Assembly: GCF_008065375.1 (NCBI RefSeq)
Contig: NZ_VJYI01000002.1
Coordinates: 682,001-746,000, forward strand
Length of the DNA: 64,000 nucleotides
Source of the DNA: Nonomuraea sp. SYSU D8015
Lineage (GTDB): Bacteria; Actinomycetota; Actinomycetes; Streptosporangiales; Streptosporangiaceae
Reading direction: 5' to 3'
Every line of letters begins with the position of its first letter. The stretch's first letter is position 1. Both the position numbers and the translations under genes were made by a program. This document shows positions 32,302 through 45,484 of the stretch, in pieces. The notes under the pieces were generated by a model. It ran no database searches. It was not told the DNA's origin and saw only the letters and a list, made by a program, of their open reading frames with translations.

Positions 32302-33204
32302 TCATTCCGTACGGGCCCCGGCTGGGGCGCCGAGCTGCATATGGGCGGCTGATCGGCTACGGCGCCGGTACTCGGTGGGTGTCAGCCCGACCAGCGTCCG
32401 GAAGCGGCGGGCGAAGTACGTCGGGTCGTCCCAGCCGACGGCGGCGCCGACCCGGGCAGCCGGCATCGTCGAGTGCGCCAGTAACGTGGCGGCGCGCTCG
32501 GCTCGCAGCCGGGCCAGGAAGCCCAGCGGCGTCAACCCGACGTACCGCCTGAACAGCCGGCCGAGATGGGCGGGATCCAGGTTGACAGCTCCGGCGAGAT
32601 CATCGAGCCGCCACGGATGGGCGGGCGCCGCCTCGAGCCGGGCGATGGTGGCGGCGACAGCGGGGTGGATGGCAGGCTCGGCCGTTTCCCGTTCGGGGCC
32701 ACGGCCGTCGGCCAGGATGCCGACCACAGTGACCAGCCGGCCCAGCACGCGGCCCGGCCGGGCCTGATCGGCCGTGAGGTCCCGTTCGAGCAGGCCGATC
32801 TCTGCGATGGCCTCCTCGGCGGCGGCCGGATCGACGGCCGTGACGGCTACGCCGTGCATGCCGGATGCCACCGGATCGGTCCACAGCATCCGGCGCAACA
32901 TCGGGATGTCGTACAACGCCGCCAGTTCGGCCCGTAGCGCCTGGGCGGACAGGCAGCAGTTGGCGACGGTCAGGTCGATGCAGTCCCGGAACCCGTGCCA
33001 GGCACCGGGGCGGAGCACAATGGCCTGCCCGCGCCGCAGTGGCTGCTCGCCCCGGCTGGTCACGTGACGGCCGCAACCGGTTCCGATCACCGCGATCTCG
33101 ACGAAGTCGTGCGCGTGCGGCTCGACGTCGGAGTTCAGGTGGTGGACACCTGCCAAGACCGGGCCCCCGGCGAACAGCACGTGCTCGTGCAGCGTGGCTG
33201 GCAT
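32302..33204 (-). CDS. AraC-family transcriptional regulator
   Basis: 300 residues. N-terminal cupin-like sensing domain (HAHDFVEIAVIGTGCGRHVT, then LRRGQAIVLRPGAWHGF). C-terminal double helix-turn-helix: WRLDDLAGAVNLDPAHLGRL then AARVGAAVGWDDPTYFARRF with closing GLTPTEYRRR. Divergent from a phytanoyl-CoA dioxygenase-like gene, a common pairing in actinomycetes; probably its activator. Confidence 0.87.
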   Translation of the reverse strand: MPATLHEHVLFAGGPVLAGVHHLNSDVEPHAHDFVEIAVIGTGCGRHVTSRGEQPLRRGQAIVLRPGAWHGFRDCIDLTVANCCLSAQALRAELAALYDIPMLRRMLWTDPVASGMHGVAVTAVDPAAAEEAIAEIGLLERDLTADQARPGRVLGRLVTVVGILADGRGPERETAEPAIHPAVAATIARLEAAPAHPWRLDDLAGAVNLDPAHLGRLFRRYVGLTPLGFLARLRAERAATLLAHSTMPAARVGAAVGWDDPTYFARRFRTLVGLTPTEYRRRSRSAAHMQLGAPAGARTE

Positions 33205-33304
33205 GTCGGGATCGTACGAGTATCCGCCGGGATCGGCCTAGCCCATGGCGGCGCACCACGACGATGCTGGGCGGTGTCTCAACGGCGACAACCTTGGAGG
33301 CCCA

Positions 33305-34099
33305 GTGACGGAAACAACCACGACCGGGCAGTCCGCCAGCGACGTCGGTGCCGATGGCCGGGTGCCGGAGGAGCTTGTGGCGGCGTACCGCGAACACGGT
33401 TTCGTCCGAGTACGAGGCGTTCTCGAGCCGGACCAGGTCGATCGCTTCCGGGCGAGCGCCGAGGCGTTCCTGGAGGCGCATCGTGCGGAGAGCCTGGAGG
33501 AGCAAGGAGTCTTCAGCCAGCTGGTCAACGTCTGGCAACGCGACCAGACGCTGAGAGAGCTCACGTTCGATCCGCGGCTCGGCCGGATCGCCGAACAGCT
33601 CGCCGGATTCCGGCTGCGGCTCTGGCACGACCAGATGCTGGTCAAGGAGCCACACAACAACGCCGCCACGGAGTTCCACCAGGATCGCCCGTACTGGCCG
33701 CATGCGGGCGACCGGCTCCCGCTGTCGGCGTGGATAGCGCTGGTCGACGTTCCGCCGGAGCGGGGCTGCATGACCTTTCTGCCCGGCACCCAGCATCGCA
33801 CCGGCCTGCGCCCGCAGGACCTCCACCACGAAGAAGACCTGTTCACGATGGACCCGTCTCTGCGCTGGATCCCCCGGGTCACCGTGCCGCTCCGCGCCGG
33901 CGACTGCACCTTCCACAGCGGCTACACCGGCCACATGGCGCTGCCCAACCGCACCGACCAGGCGCGGTTCGCGCACGTCATCATCTATATGGACGAGGCG
34001 ACCGCCTACAGCGGCAGCGAGCACGTCGTGACCGACCCACTCGCACTCGCCGTGGGCGACAGGTTGGACGGCGACACCTTCCCCCGCCCCTGGGCTTAG
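33305..34099 (+). CDS. Phytanoyl-CoA dioxygenase-like Fe(II)/2-oxoglutarate oxygenase
   Basis: 264 residues from GTG 33305 with GGAGG upstream; an ATG at 33245 is in frame but has no ribosome site. The iron-binding HxD motif is His125-Gln-Asp127 (FHQDRPYW) and the distal His is His204 or His210 (FHSGYTGHMALPN), with a 2-oxoglutarate-binding Arg nearby (QARFAHV). PhyH-fold hydroxylase; substrate unknown. Divergent from the AraC regulator. Confidence 0.85.
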   Translation: MTETTTTGQSASDVGADGRVPEELVAAYREHGFVRVRGVLEPDQVDRFRASAEAFLEAHRAESLEEQGVFSQLVNVWQRDQTLRELTFDPRLGRIAEQLAGFRLRLWHDQMLVKEPHNNAATEFHQDRPYWPHAGDRLPLSAWIALVDVPPERGCMTFLPGTQHRTGLRPQDLHHEEDLFTMDPSLRWIPRVTVPLRAGDCTFHSGYTGHMALPNRTDQARFAHVIIYMDEATAYSGSEHVVTDPLALAVGDRLDGDTFPRPWA

Positions 34100-34620
34100 A
34101 CGGCTTGACGTCAAGCGCCTTCTGACGCAGCAGTCTTCCTCGCCGCGTACCAGGACCTCGAGATCCGGCATTGGCACACTCGTCAACCCATGTCTGAAGA
34201 CCAGGTCCGTAAGTGGTTCGACCAGTATCGCCAGGGCCTGGGCTCAGGAGACGGGCGCGAGTTGGGCGGTGACCGGTGGCGGCGGTCAGGTGCGGGTCGC
34301 CGTCAAATGCGGTTTCTCCTGGAGGGCACCAAGCGCAGCGCCGCCGTCCACTCCGACGGCCGGCACGGCATGCACCTGCATGCCCGCATCCGAGGCGACG
34401 AGCGACTCGCCTGATGCTGATGCCGACTCCGGTCAGACCGCCCTGGGCGGGGATCACGCTGCCTCGTCGTGCCACACAGGCGGGCGCCATCCCCTGATCA
34501 TCTGGCGTGATGAGGCCTGCACCGCCCGGCGGCGTCCCACGGGCACGGCTGCCCGGGACGGCGGAAACGACTGGACGGCAGGAGCGGCTGGGCACCGGGG
34601 TAAGGCGGCGGCCGGCCGGT
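34100..34620. other. Intergenic region, no confident gene
   Basis: 521 bases between the PhyH gene and the minus-strand ASH-like gene. A plus-strand frame at 34190-34414 begins MSEDQVRKWFDQYRQGL but loses any protein-like pattern after about 25 residues; it may be the remnant of an N terminus. Confidence 0.4.
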
Positions 34621-35151
34621 CTACGGCGCGGATTGCTCGGTCGGCTCGGCCGACGCGGTGGGATCGGTGGTGGGCTGCTGCCCCACCCCGGTCAGGCTGA
34701 CGTAGGTGGGCTTGCCCGGGAGGTTCTGGTGGATCACCAGGACCGCTGTGCTGCCCGCGCCGGCGACGGCGGGCTCGAACCACACCTTGAGTGTGCACTC
34801 GTCCTCGGCCTGGAGGGCCTGGTTGGCGCAGGCGTCGTCGTGGCGGAAGTCCCCGGGCGAGTCTCCCTCGAACTCGATATCGTCGATCTTCAGCGTGGCG
34901 GTGCCGGTGCTGAGAATGTGCACTTCCTTCGCGCAGCTCTCGCCCGCGCATAATTCCAGCGATTTCGGCGTCACGGCGATGTTCGGTCGTTTGGACTCTC
35001 CCGGCCGGCCGCTGGGCACGGTGTTGCGGTTCGTTCCCGGGTCTCCCGGAGCTCCGCCGATCTTCACCTGGCCGGATGTGATCAGTGCCGCCGTGATCGT
35101 GGCTGCGGCAGCGATCACGGCCGCCCCGATGGCCGCCCCTCGGGTTGACAT
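34621..35151 (-). CDS. Membrane-anchored protein with ASH-like (choice-of-anchor D) domain
   Basis: 176 residues from ATG 35151 with GGAGGAG upstream. Residues 6-26 are a single membrane segment (AIGAAVIAAAATITAALITS), leaving the rest outside. Residues about 55-155 form an immunoglobulin-like ASH/HYDIN-type domain: IAVTPKSLELCAGESCAKEV, IDDIEFEGDSPGDFR and CTLKVWFEPAVAG, with Cys pairs able to form disulfides. The tail is Thr/Ser/Pro-rich. Surface protein of unknown partner. Divergent from a secreted repeat protein with matching operator-like repeats between them. Confidence 0.65.
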   Translation of the reverse strand: MSTRGAAIGAAVIAAAATITAALITSGQVKIGGAPGDPGTNRNTVPSGRPGESKRPNIAVTPKSLELCAGESCAKEVHILSTGTATLKIDDIEFEGDSPGDFRHDDACANQALQAEDECTLKVWFEPAVAGAGSTAVLVIHQNLPGKPTYVSLTGVGQQPTTDPTASAEPTEQSAP

Positions 35152-35252
35152 GCTGCTCCTCCGAATGAAGTGACCGCGAACCCGGCCTCCCGTGCCTGGC
35201 CACGGCGGGATGCCCTTCACGGTCACTGTGGCCAAGGGCGGGCGGAGGCGCA

Positions 35253-35515
35253 TGAGTAGGCCCTACTCAGTTCAGCCCGCCACCAGGTCGGTGACGTCAT
35301 CGCCGCGTGGTCGCGGCAACCTGCGGCGGGCGCTGCCTCAGTTTGTCCGCCAGCAGCGACACGCACGAAGTTGGCCGGTGAGTGACGCCCGAGCGCCGTC
35401 GTATCCATGGGCCCGATGCGGTTGAGGAGTGTGCCAGGCGGGAGCGAGTTCGCGGCCAAGCCGGCTGGAGCCCGGCCGCCCTCGGGAGAGCCGAATGTGA
35501 GTAGGGGGTTACTCA
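35253..35515. promoter_or_regulatory. Two related TGAGTA/TACTCA inverted repeats in a divergent promoter
   Basis: TGAGTAGGCCCTACTCA (35253-35269; 8-base arms) and TGAGTA (35498-35503) / TACTCA (35510-35515; 6-base arms, 6-base centre). Both lie in the 456-base gap between the anchored ASH-like gene and the secreted repeat gene, one near each end, suggesting one regulator for both genes. No other gene is present in this gap. Confidence 0.5.
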
Positions 35516-35607
35516 TGTCCGGGCGGCGACCGGGAGACAGGATGCGGTCACGGGGGCCGGCAGTGCCCGCCCGCGATCCGTTCTTTGATCTCTCGCGGAG
35601 GAAGAAC

Positions 35608-36312
35608 ATGCTCACACGTTCCAGCAGGCTCGCGGCGATGACCGCCTCGGGGTGCCTGGCGCTGTCGGTGCTCGGAGTCACCGGTGCCAGCGCCGAGACC
35701 ACGGCGTTCGCTCCGGACACCTGCGCCAGTGGGTACGTCTGGCGCGGCGCGCGGCCCAGCGACCACGTCTGCGTGGATCCGTCGGTACGCAGCCGGACCC
35801 AGTCGGAGAACGCCACCGGTGTCTGGCATGCCTGCACGACCGGGTTCGTCTGGCGGGAGGCGTACCCCGGTGACCACCGGTGCGTGGTCCCCAGCTCCCG
35901 TACGCAGGCTCGGCGCGACAACGCCAGCGCGGCCCGCCGGCTCGCCTGGGTCATCATGATGAAGCGCAATCACCCCGGCAAAGGGCCCACCTGCGACGGC
36001 GAAACCTGCTCCACCACCAACGAAGGGCCGTACAAGACCGTGGCCGTCCGCGGCTACTACCTGACGCCGGGCACCCAGGTCACCGTCCAGGTCCGGCGTG
36101 CCTCCGACAGCCGGTTGCTGTGGCAGACCCGCACGACGGCGCGGGCGGGCGGCAACGGCCCGGCGGGCAGCTATTCCGTCGACACGGGCCGAGTCCTGTG
36201 CGGCGGGAGCTCGTTCGCGCCGCCGCTCACCGCCTATGTGCAGGTGCGCGGCGACGGCGGGCAGTGGTCGCCGCGCGTGCCGATCGCCTGGCGGTCCTGC
36301 GGACTGCTGTGA
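35608..36312 (+). CDS. Secreted protein with two cysteine-containing repeats
   Basis: 234 residues from ATG 35608 with CGGAGGAAG upstream. Signal peptide about 1-29 (LALSVLGVTGASAET). Then two tandem 37-residue repeats: TCASGYVWRGARPSDHVCVD..R and ACTTGFVWREAYPGDHRCVV..R, a motif recurrent in exported actinomycete proteins. The C-terminal 110 residues form a Cys-containing beta-like domain (GPTCDGETCSTTNEGPYKTV). Extracellular, probably binding or structural. The frame continues upstream without a ribosome site and is not used. Confidence 0.65.
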   Translation: MLTRSSRLAAMTASGCLALSVLGVTGASAETTAFAPDTCASGYVWRGARPSDHVCVDPSVRSRTQSENATGVWHACTTGFVWREAYPGDHRCVVPSSRTQARRDNASAARRLAWVIMMKRNHPGKGPTCDGETCSTTNEGPYKTVAVRGYYLTPGTQVTVQVRRASDSRLLWQTRTTARAGGNGPAGSYSVDTGRVLCGGSSFAPPLTAYVQVRGDGGQWSPRVPIAWRSCGLL

Positions 36313-36956
36313 TCATGTGCGTAGGCCGCCGAGCGCAGCCGCAGGCGTCCTCAGGGGCCACGCCCCACTCAATCGCGGTGGCTCGGACCGTCACGAACTA
36401 CACCACTCGATGGGACGCCATCACTCGCCCGCCTCTGGTCACGTGATGACGTGCGCCACATCCACGCCACCCCCGGGTCACCCCCACGTGGGGGTGACCC
36501 GGCTCGGTCGTGCGGTCGCTGTTCGGTCTGGCCTCGCTGGCGCACTCTGGCGCCGAGCATCCAGTTCTTGATCGCGTTGTGCGTGGGCCAGGGGTAGGCG
36601 CGGCGACGATGCTCGCCACCACCATGGCTCTGTTGAACACTGCCTGCCAGTGCCGCTACAGGCGCATCGCGTGCGGCGTGTGGGTGCGGTCAACGGGGCC
36701 CCGGAGTGACTGTTCCACGTCAATATGGCCGAGGCTCTGGAACAGGACCGGATCCTGTGCGTCGTGGTTGACGTTCCCCTGACGGTAGACGTCAGTGGCG
36801 CACGACTAGACGTGCACCTGACCACCGGCGCAGGCGCCCTGGGCTGGGTGCTCCGACCATGCCCGTCGTCATGTGGCCACCAGCTCGCCGCCCGGCCCTT
36901 CGGCCGCTGGGTCTCGACCGTGAGGTGGTGGCGGCAGTGGGACGGCCCAAGGACGG
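36313..36956. other. Intergenic region with a 30-bp perfect palindrome
   Basis: 644 bases between convergent genes. The palindrome at 36473-36502 is perfect over 15 + 15 bases with core CACGTG, and could act as a terminator or protein site. Several short frames occur but none is recognisable as a gene or transposase. Confidence 0.6.
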
Positions 36957-38216
36957 TCAGGGTGGGCCTCGGTAGCCGGTGGGTGGGACCTGGCCCTCGT
37001 AGGCGGGCACTGAACGGCCGGACAGAAACGCCCGAAGGAGCCCGAGATACGCCTCGCTCCGGTATGTGCCGGCGCCGAGGTAGGCGAGCGTGGCCGAGGG
37101 CAGTGCCCGCTGGAAGTCCTTGGCCGACGCCCAGCTCTGCTCGTCGCACTGGCCCTTGACGAGCAGCACGGGCACCCTCACCTTAGTCAGGCTCAGCCGG
37201 AGGGAACGCGGCGCGGCCCGCCCGGTCAGGCCGACGTAACCCCCGGAACCGGTTGCGGCCACGGGGCAGGGATGCGGGGCTTGCCGGCGGACAAGGTCGA
37301 GGTAGGCGTCCAGCTCCCGGTCACCCGCAAAGGCATGCGCCGCCCACGGGTCCACCCGCAGTAGCGTGGAGACGGCGAGCAGGCGCGGGTCCGGCGTCCC
37401 GTCGCGTCCGAACACCGCCGCTACCTCGGCCTTCCCGGAAGATCCCGGCGATGGTCCGGTTGGAGTAGCCTGGGCCGGCAACGGGCCGGCCGGGGAGAGT
37501 CCGGCGGGGGAAGAGAGCACCGCCCTCACGACGCGGTCCGGATGCGCGGCCAGGTAGGCGGCCGCGAGCTGGGCGCCGTAGTCCTCGGCGATCAGCGTGA
37601 GCCGCTTGGCGCCCACGAACTGGCGGATGGCCTCCAGGTCCGCCACGTCGCGAGTTAGCCCGTACCCCCGTGGGTCCCGCAGCCGCGCCGAGCGCCCAGC
37701 CCCGAGTTGGTCGTAGACATAGACCTGGTAGCCATCCGCCGCAAGCTTCCGGAAGAACGCCGAGGACGCCGCCAGGTCCGCCACGCCGGGCCCACCGTGC
37801 AGGAACACCACGGGGTCGGGCCGGGCGGCCCGCTTCGGCCCGAGCCGTACGTACGCCAGCTCGGAGCCCGTCGGCAGCCGCCACTCGCGCTGCCCGGCCA
37901 CCGGAGCCAGAGAAGCGTCGGCCGGAGCCGGGCGCAAGGTGGCCCCGCTGACGTGCCAGACCACCGTCGCCTCCACCCCGAGGATCACTACCGCGCGTGT
38001 CCATCGCCCCCACGCCACTCTCGGCCTCGGCACGCACAGCAGCAGGCCCAAGAAGAACACCGATGCGAAGACCGCCAGGCCCGTCACCGCGAACACCGTC
38101 GGCTGCGCGCCCACCATCGCCATCCCGGCCAGCGTGGCCAGCCCCAGGACCGGTGACAGCGCCAGCACTCCGGCGCCTGCCACCGCCCGCCCGGCCAACC
38201 TGGCGAAAGTAGCCAT
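36957..38216 (-). CDS. Membrane-anchored alpha/beta-hydrolase with altered catalytic residues
   Basis: 419 residues. Residues 1-95 hold three membrane segments; the alpha/beta-hydrolase fold follows, with the oxyanion motif HGGPG (140-144) and YVYDQLGAGRSARL as in prolyl iminopeptidases. The nucleophile elbow reads LIAEDYGAQ: the usual Ser is replaced by Asp212, the residue used by dehalogenases and epoxide hydrolases. The C-terminal catalytic His also appears absent (YLGAGTYRSEAYLGLL where GH is expected). Either a different chemistry or an inactive homologue exposed at the membrane. Confidence 0.75.
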   Translation of the reverse strand: MATFARLAGRAVAGAGVLALSPVLGLATLAGMAMVGAQPTVFAVTGLAVFASVFFLGLLLCVPRPRVAWGRWTRAVVILGVEATVVWHVSGATLRPAPADASLAPVAGQREWRLPTGSELAYVRLGPKRAARPDPVVFLHGGPGVADLAASSAFFRKLAADGYQVYVYDQLGAGRSARLRDPRGYGLTRDVADLEAIRQFVGAKRLTLIAEDYGAQLAAAYLAAHPDRVVRAVLSSPAGLSPAGPLPAQATPTGPSPGSSGKAEVAAVFGRDGTPDPRLLAVSTLLRVDPWAAHAFAGDRELDAYLDLVRRQAPHPCPVAATGSGGYVGLTGRAAPRSLRLSLTKVRVPVLLVKGQCDEQSWASAKDFQRALPSATLAYLGAGTYRSEAYLGLLRAFLSGRSVPAYEGQVPPTGYRGPP

Positions 38217-38948
38217 AAGGGGACGTTAGTGCACGCGGTGCCCTCACTTCGCGGCTTGCTTGCTGTTGCGGCGATCGTCCACCGGGTCGTACGAGATCTT
38301 CATAACGTCGAGACCAGCAGCTCAGGTGCTGTTGCGCCGTGTGCTCGGCATTTCGCCGTGGAGAGCCCACCTCCATGGCCCTTCCGCACCGAGTCCTCAT
38401 CATTTCGCTAGCTCGTCATGAACTGAGCGAGGGAACCGGCCTGGATCTCCCAGTGGGACCGCTGATAGCGATCAGCTTCGAGCATCCGAGTCCAGGCTGG
38501 GATCATCCAACCGAGATCCTCTTGTTCGATCTTGGAAGCGTGGATTCCGGCACAACGCAGCTGACCACACAAGATCCCGACATTGCCGAACACCGCTGGG
38601 CGCACCCTGACGAGGCGCAACCACTTCTTGGTTCGGCGGGTGCCGAGCGTCTTCTGGTTGATCCGGATCAGCGCGATCTTGTAATCGGAGATGCGACAAC
38701 CTCTGGGTCAGTGCCTTGATCCTCCGCGATCCCCGGCCTTGACCAGCAAGTGATGATCAGCGATAACGACTTCGCCGGCACGATGCGGGTCCGTAGCCGT
38801 ATCGGCACCCAACTTTTCAAGACCTGGAGAACTTACTTGAACGGCACCGCCTGGTCACGAGGTTGGCGGCGACGGTCAAATGACGTCAAACGATCAAGAG
38901 GCCGGATCCGCGATCTCGGGATCCAGCCTCTGAACTGCTCAAACTCTG
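38217..38948. other. Gene-poor region before tRNA-Ile
   Basis: 732 bases containing only a Nudix remnant (separate entry). The rest, including 38720-38948, shows no gene, attachment-site duplication or insertion sequence. Confidence 0.5.
38399..38719 (+). pseudogene. Nudix hydrolase remnant
   Basis: Plus-strand frame with LARHELSEGTGLDLPVGPLI, equivalent to the end of a Nudix box (AxxRELxEExG, here E changed to G), then PGWDHPTEILLFDLGSV and IAEHRWAHPDEAQPL. The N-terminal domain and first half of the Nudix box are missing and the catalytic glutamate pattern is broken, so this is a truncated, non-functional relic. Confidence 0.5.
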
Positions 38949-39022
38949 TGGGGCTACCAGGACTTGAACCTGGGACCTCTTCCTTATCAGGGAAGCGCTC
39001 TAACCGTCTGAGCTATAGCCCC
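38949..39022 (-). tRNA. tRNA-Ile (anticodon GAU)
   Basis: 74-base tRNA. Acceptor GGGGCTA pairs with TAGCCCC, discriminator A at 38949; anticodon loop CTGATAA with anticodon GAT; T-arm GGTTCAAGTCC. No CCA is encoded. It stands between DUF3566/gyrA and the accessory region, the usual actinomycete position; the tRNA-Ala often found next to it is not present in this window. Confidence 0.97.
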
Positions 39023-39165
39023 GCGCACACCGAACGGTACCGCATCCGTAGATCGGAGGCGAACCGGTTGTTCGGACGAGAAAAGCTTACCGCCTCTGGC
39101 GTGCTGCTCGCGCCGTCCTCACCCGGGAACCCGGGAAGCACGGCGCGAGCACGCGCCTCACCTGC

Positions 39166-39897
39166 CTACTCGGCCTCGCTGAAGGTCACCTCAACGCCCC
39201 CGACCAGGTCGGAGGAGATGTTGTAGATGACGGCCCCCAGCGTGGAGAGCGCCGTGATCAAGACCACGTTCACGGCCCCGATCAGCGCGGTGTAGCCGAG
39301 GATGCGGACCGGCTCGAACCAGGAGGCGATGTCGATCGGGATCGAGCTCTGCCCCTGCTCACCCTGTCCCAGCTGGTTGACCAACTCGACGATCGAGTCG
39401 AACACCCCCAGGGCGGACAGCACGCCGTACAGGACGGCCACCGCCACGAACAGCACCACGAAGCACACCAGGGAGACCACGAAGCTGAACTTCATGGCCG
39501 ACCACGGCTCGACGCGGCGCAGGACCAGGTGGGCCTTGCGGGGCAGCCGGCCACCGCCGGAATTGGACCCCTTCTTCTTCGTCGACAGCTCGACCGCCGG
39601 CGGCGGGGCCTCGGTGGCCAGCGAAGGGCGGACACGGAGCGTGTCGTTGCCCTCCCCCTGCGGGCCCGGCGGCGCAGGAGCCGGAGCAGGCGCAGGAGCC
39701 GGACCCGAGGCGGGCGCCTGCGGCCGCTGTTGCTGCTGCGGCTCCTCCTTGGCCGGGACGGGCCTCCCCTTGGCGGGCGAGGTGTTGTCCTGTTCTTCGT
39801 CGACCGGGTTGAAAATCTCGGTTTCTGCGGGCTTGTTCGGCTGCTGTCCGTTGCCCGAAGCCGCCTTGGTCCTGGCGGGGCCACCCTGGGCGCTCAT
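39166..39897 (-). CDS. DUF3566 membrane protein
   Basis: 243 residues. The N-terminal 120 are disordered, Pro/Ala/Gln-rich (a PAPAPAPA stretch), then RKAHLVLRRVEPWSAMKFSF, a DUF3566 hallmark, and two membrane helices (SFVVSLVCFVVLFVAVAVLY; VVLITALSTLGAVIY). Actinomycete-specific membrane protein always encoded after gyrA; function unknown. Its start lies 3 bases after the gyrA stop, so it is cotranscribed. Confidence 0.9.
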   Translation of the reverse strand: MSAQGGPARTKAASGNGQQPNKPAETEIFNPVDEEQDNTSPAKGRPVPAKEEPQQQQRPQAPASGPAPAPAPAPAPPGPQGEGNDTLRVRPSLATEAPPPAVELSTKKKGSNSGGGRLPRKAHLVLRRVEPWSAMKFSFVVSLVCFVVLFVAVAVLYGVLSALGVFDSIVELVNQLGQGEQGQSSIPIDIASWFEPVRILGYTALIGAVNVVLITALSTLGAVIYNISSDLVGGVEVTFSEAE

Positions 39898-39900
39898 GGA

Positions 39901-42399
<2,499 letters not shown>

Positions 42400-42411
42400 A
42401 GGTATAGGTCC

Positions 42412-44704
<2,293 letters not shown>

Positions 44705-45484
44705 CTATCCATACGTGTCCCTCGGACCTCGGCTTCCGGTCACCCGCAACCCGCCTGCCGGACGCGGCGCGTTCTGCGGCCCCCGGACCTTGACCTTCGT
44801 CACAGTGCCGTCGCCGAGCTCCTCGTTGAGCCTGCGTACGAGGGTGCGCGCGAGCAGCCGCACCTGCGTGGCCCACGCGGTCGAGTCGGCCACGATCAGC
44901 ACCTCGCCGTCGACGAAGGACTCGGGCTTGGTGTGTGCGGCCAGGTCAGGGCCCACGATGTCGGGCCAGCGGCCGAACACCCCGCCGACGGCCGCCGACC
45001 GCTCCCAGCCGCGATCGGCCAGCAGGTCCGCGATCGCACGTCCGAAAAGCTGTGGATCGCCGCTCTCCCTGCGGGACCCCGCCGCCTTGCGCCTGGGCTC
45101 GCGCCGGGGCAACTGGCCGCGCTTGGCCGCGTCGGCCTTGGCCTGGGCGAGCTTCTCCCTGGCCATGGCCACACCCCTGGCCGTCGCCTGGCGGGCGTCC
45201 GCCGCTCCGGCACCCGGTCCGGCTCCGGCACCCGGTCCGGCCCCGGCACCCGGTCCGGCCCCGGCTTCCGCGTCCGGTCGCTCGGCGCCTGCGCCCCGTC
45301 GTCCTTTCCCGGCGTCCGTACCCGGCTGTCCGGCGTTCGGACCGCCCCTCGCCGCACCTGCCGGACCGTTCTGTGAGCGAGCGCCCTGTGGACCGGCCTG
45401 TGGACCGGTCGACGCGGGGCCGCGGCTCGGCGGTCCGACAGGGAGGCCGTCGCCGAAGGCCGGGCGCGCATCGTCACCTGACAC
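44705..45484 (-). CDS. DUF721 / DciA-like protein
   Basis: 259 residues. The C-terminal part (about residues 140-235) is the DUF721 domain: [40 protein letters not shown] and [23 protein letters not shown]721 proteins beside recF include DciA, the helicase loader/operator used by many bacteria lacking DnaC/DnaI. The N-terminal half is disordered, with about 20 residues of [10 protein letters not shown] repeats encoded by an 18-bp minisatellite. The GTG start overlaps the recF stop by 11 bases. Confidence 0.85.
   Translation of the reverse strand: MSGDDARPAFGDGLPVGPPSRGPASTGPQAGPQGARSQNGPAGAARGGPNAGQPGTDAGKGRRGAGAERPDAEAGAGPGAGAGPGAGAGPGAGAADARQATARGVAMAREKLAQAKADAAKRGQLPRREPRRKAAGSRRESGDPQLFGRAIADLLADRGWERSAAVGGVFGRWPDIVGPDLAAHTKPESFVDGEVLIVADSTAWATQVRLLARTLVRRLNEELGDGTVTKVKVRGPQNAPRPAGGLRVTGSRGPRDTYG
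45204..45270. repeat. 18-bp minisatellite inside the DciA-like gene
   Basis: GCTCCGGCACCCGGTCCG at 45204-45221 and 45222-45239, a one-base variant at 45240-45257 and a partial fourth unit. Encodes the Gly-Ala-Pro repeats of the disordered linker; unit number is likely variable between strains. Confidence 0.85.

Noticed and set aside
36313..36956. Possible transposase remnant
   Set aside because: Minus-strand fragment YPWPTHNAIKNWM looks protein-like but no terminal repeats or catalytic motifs can be identified.
38217..39030. tRNA-Ile considered as an integration site
   Set aside because: No repeated tRNA end, integrase or phage genes; only a Nudix relic.
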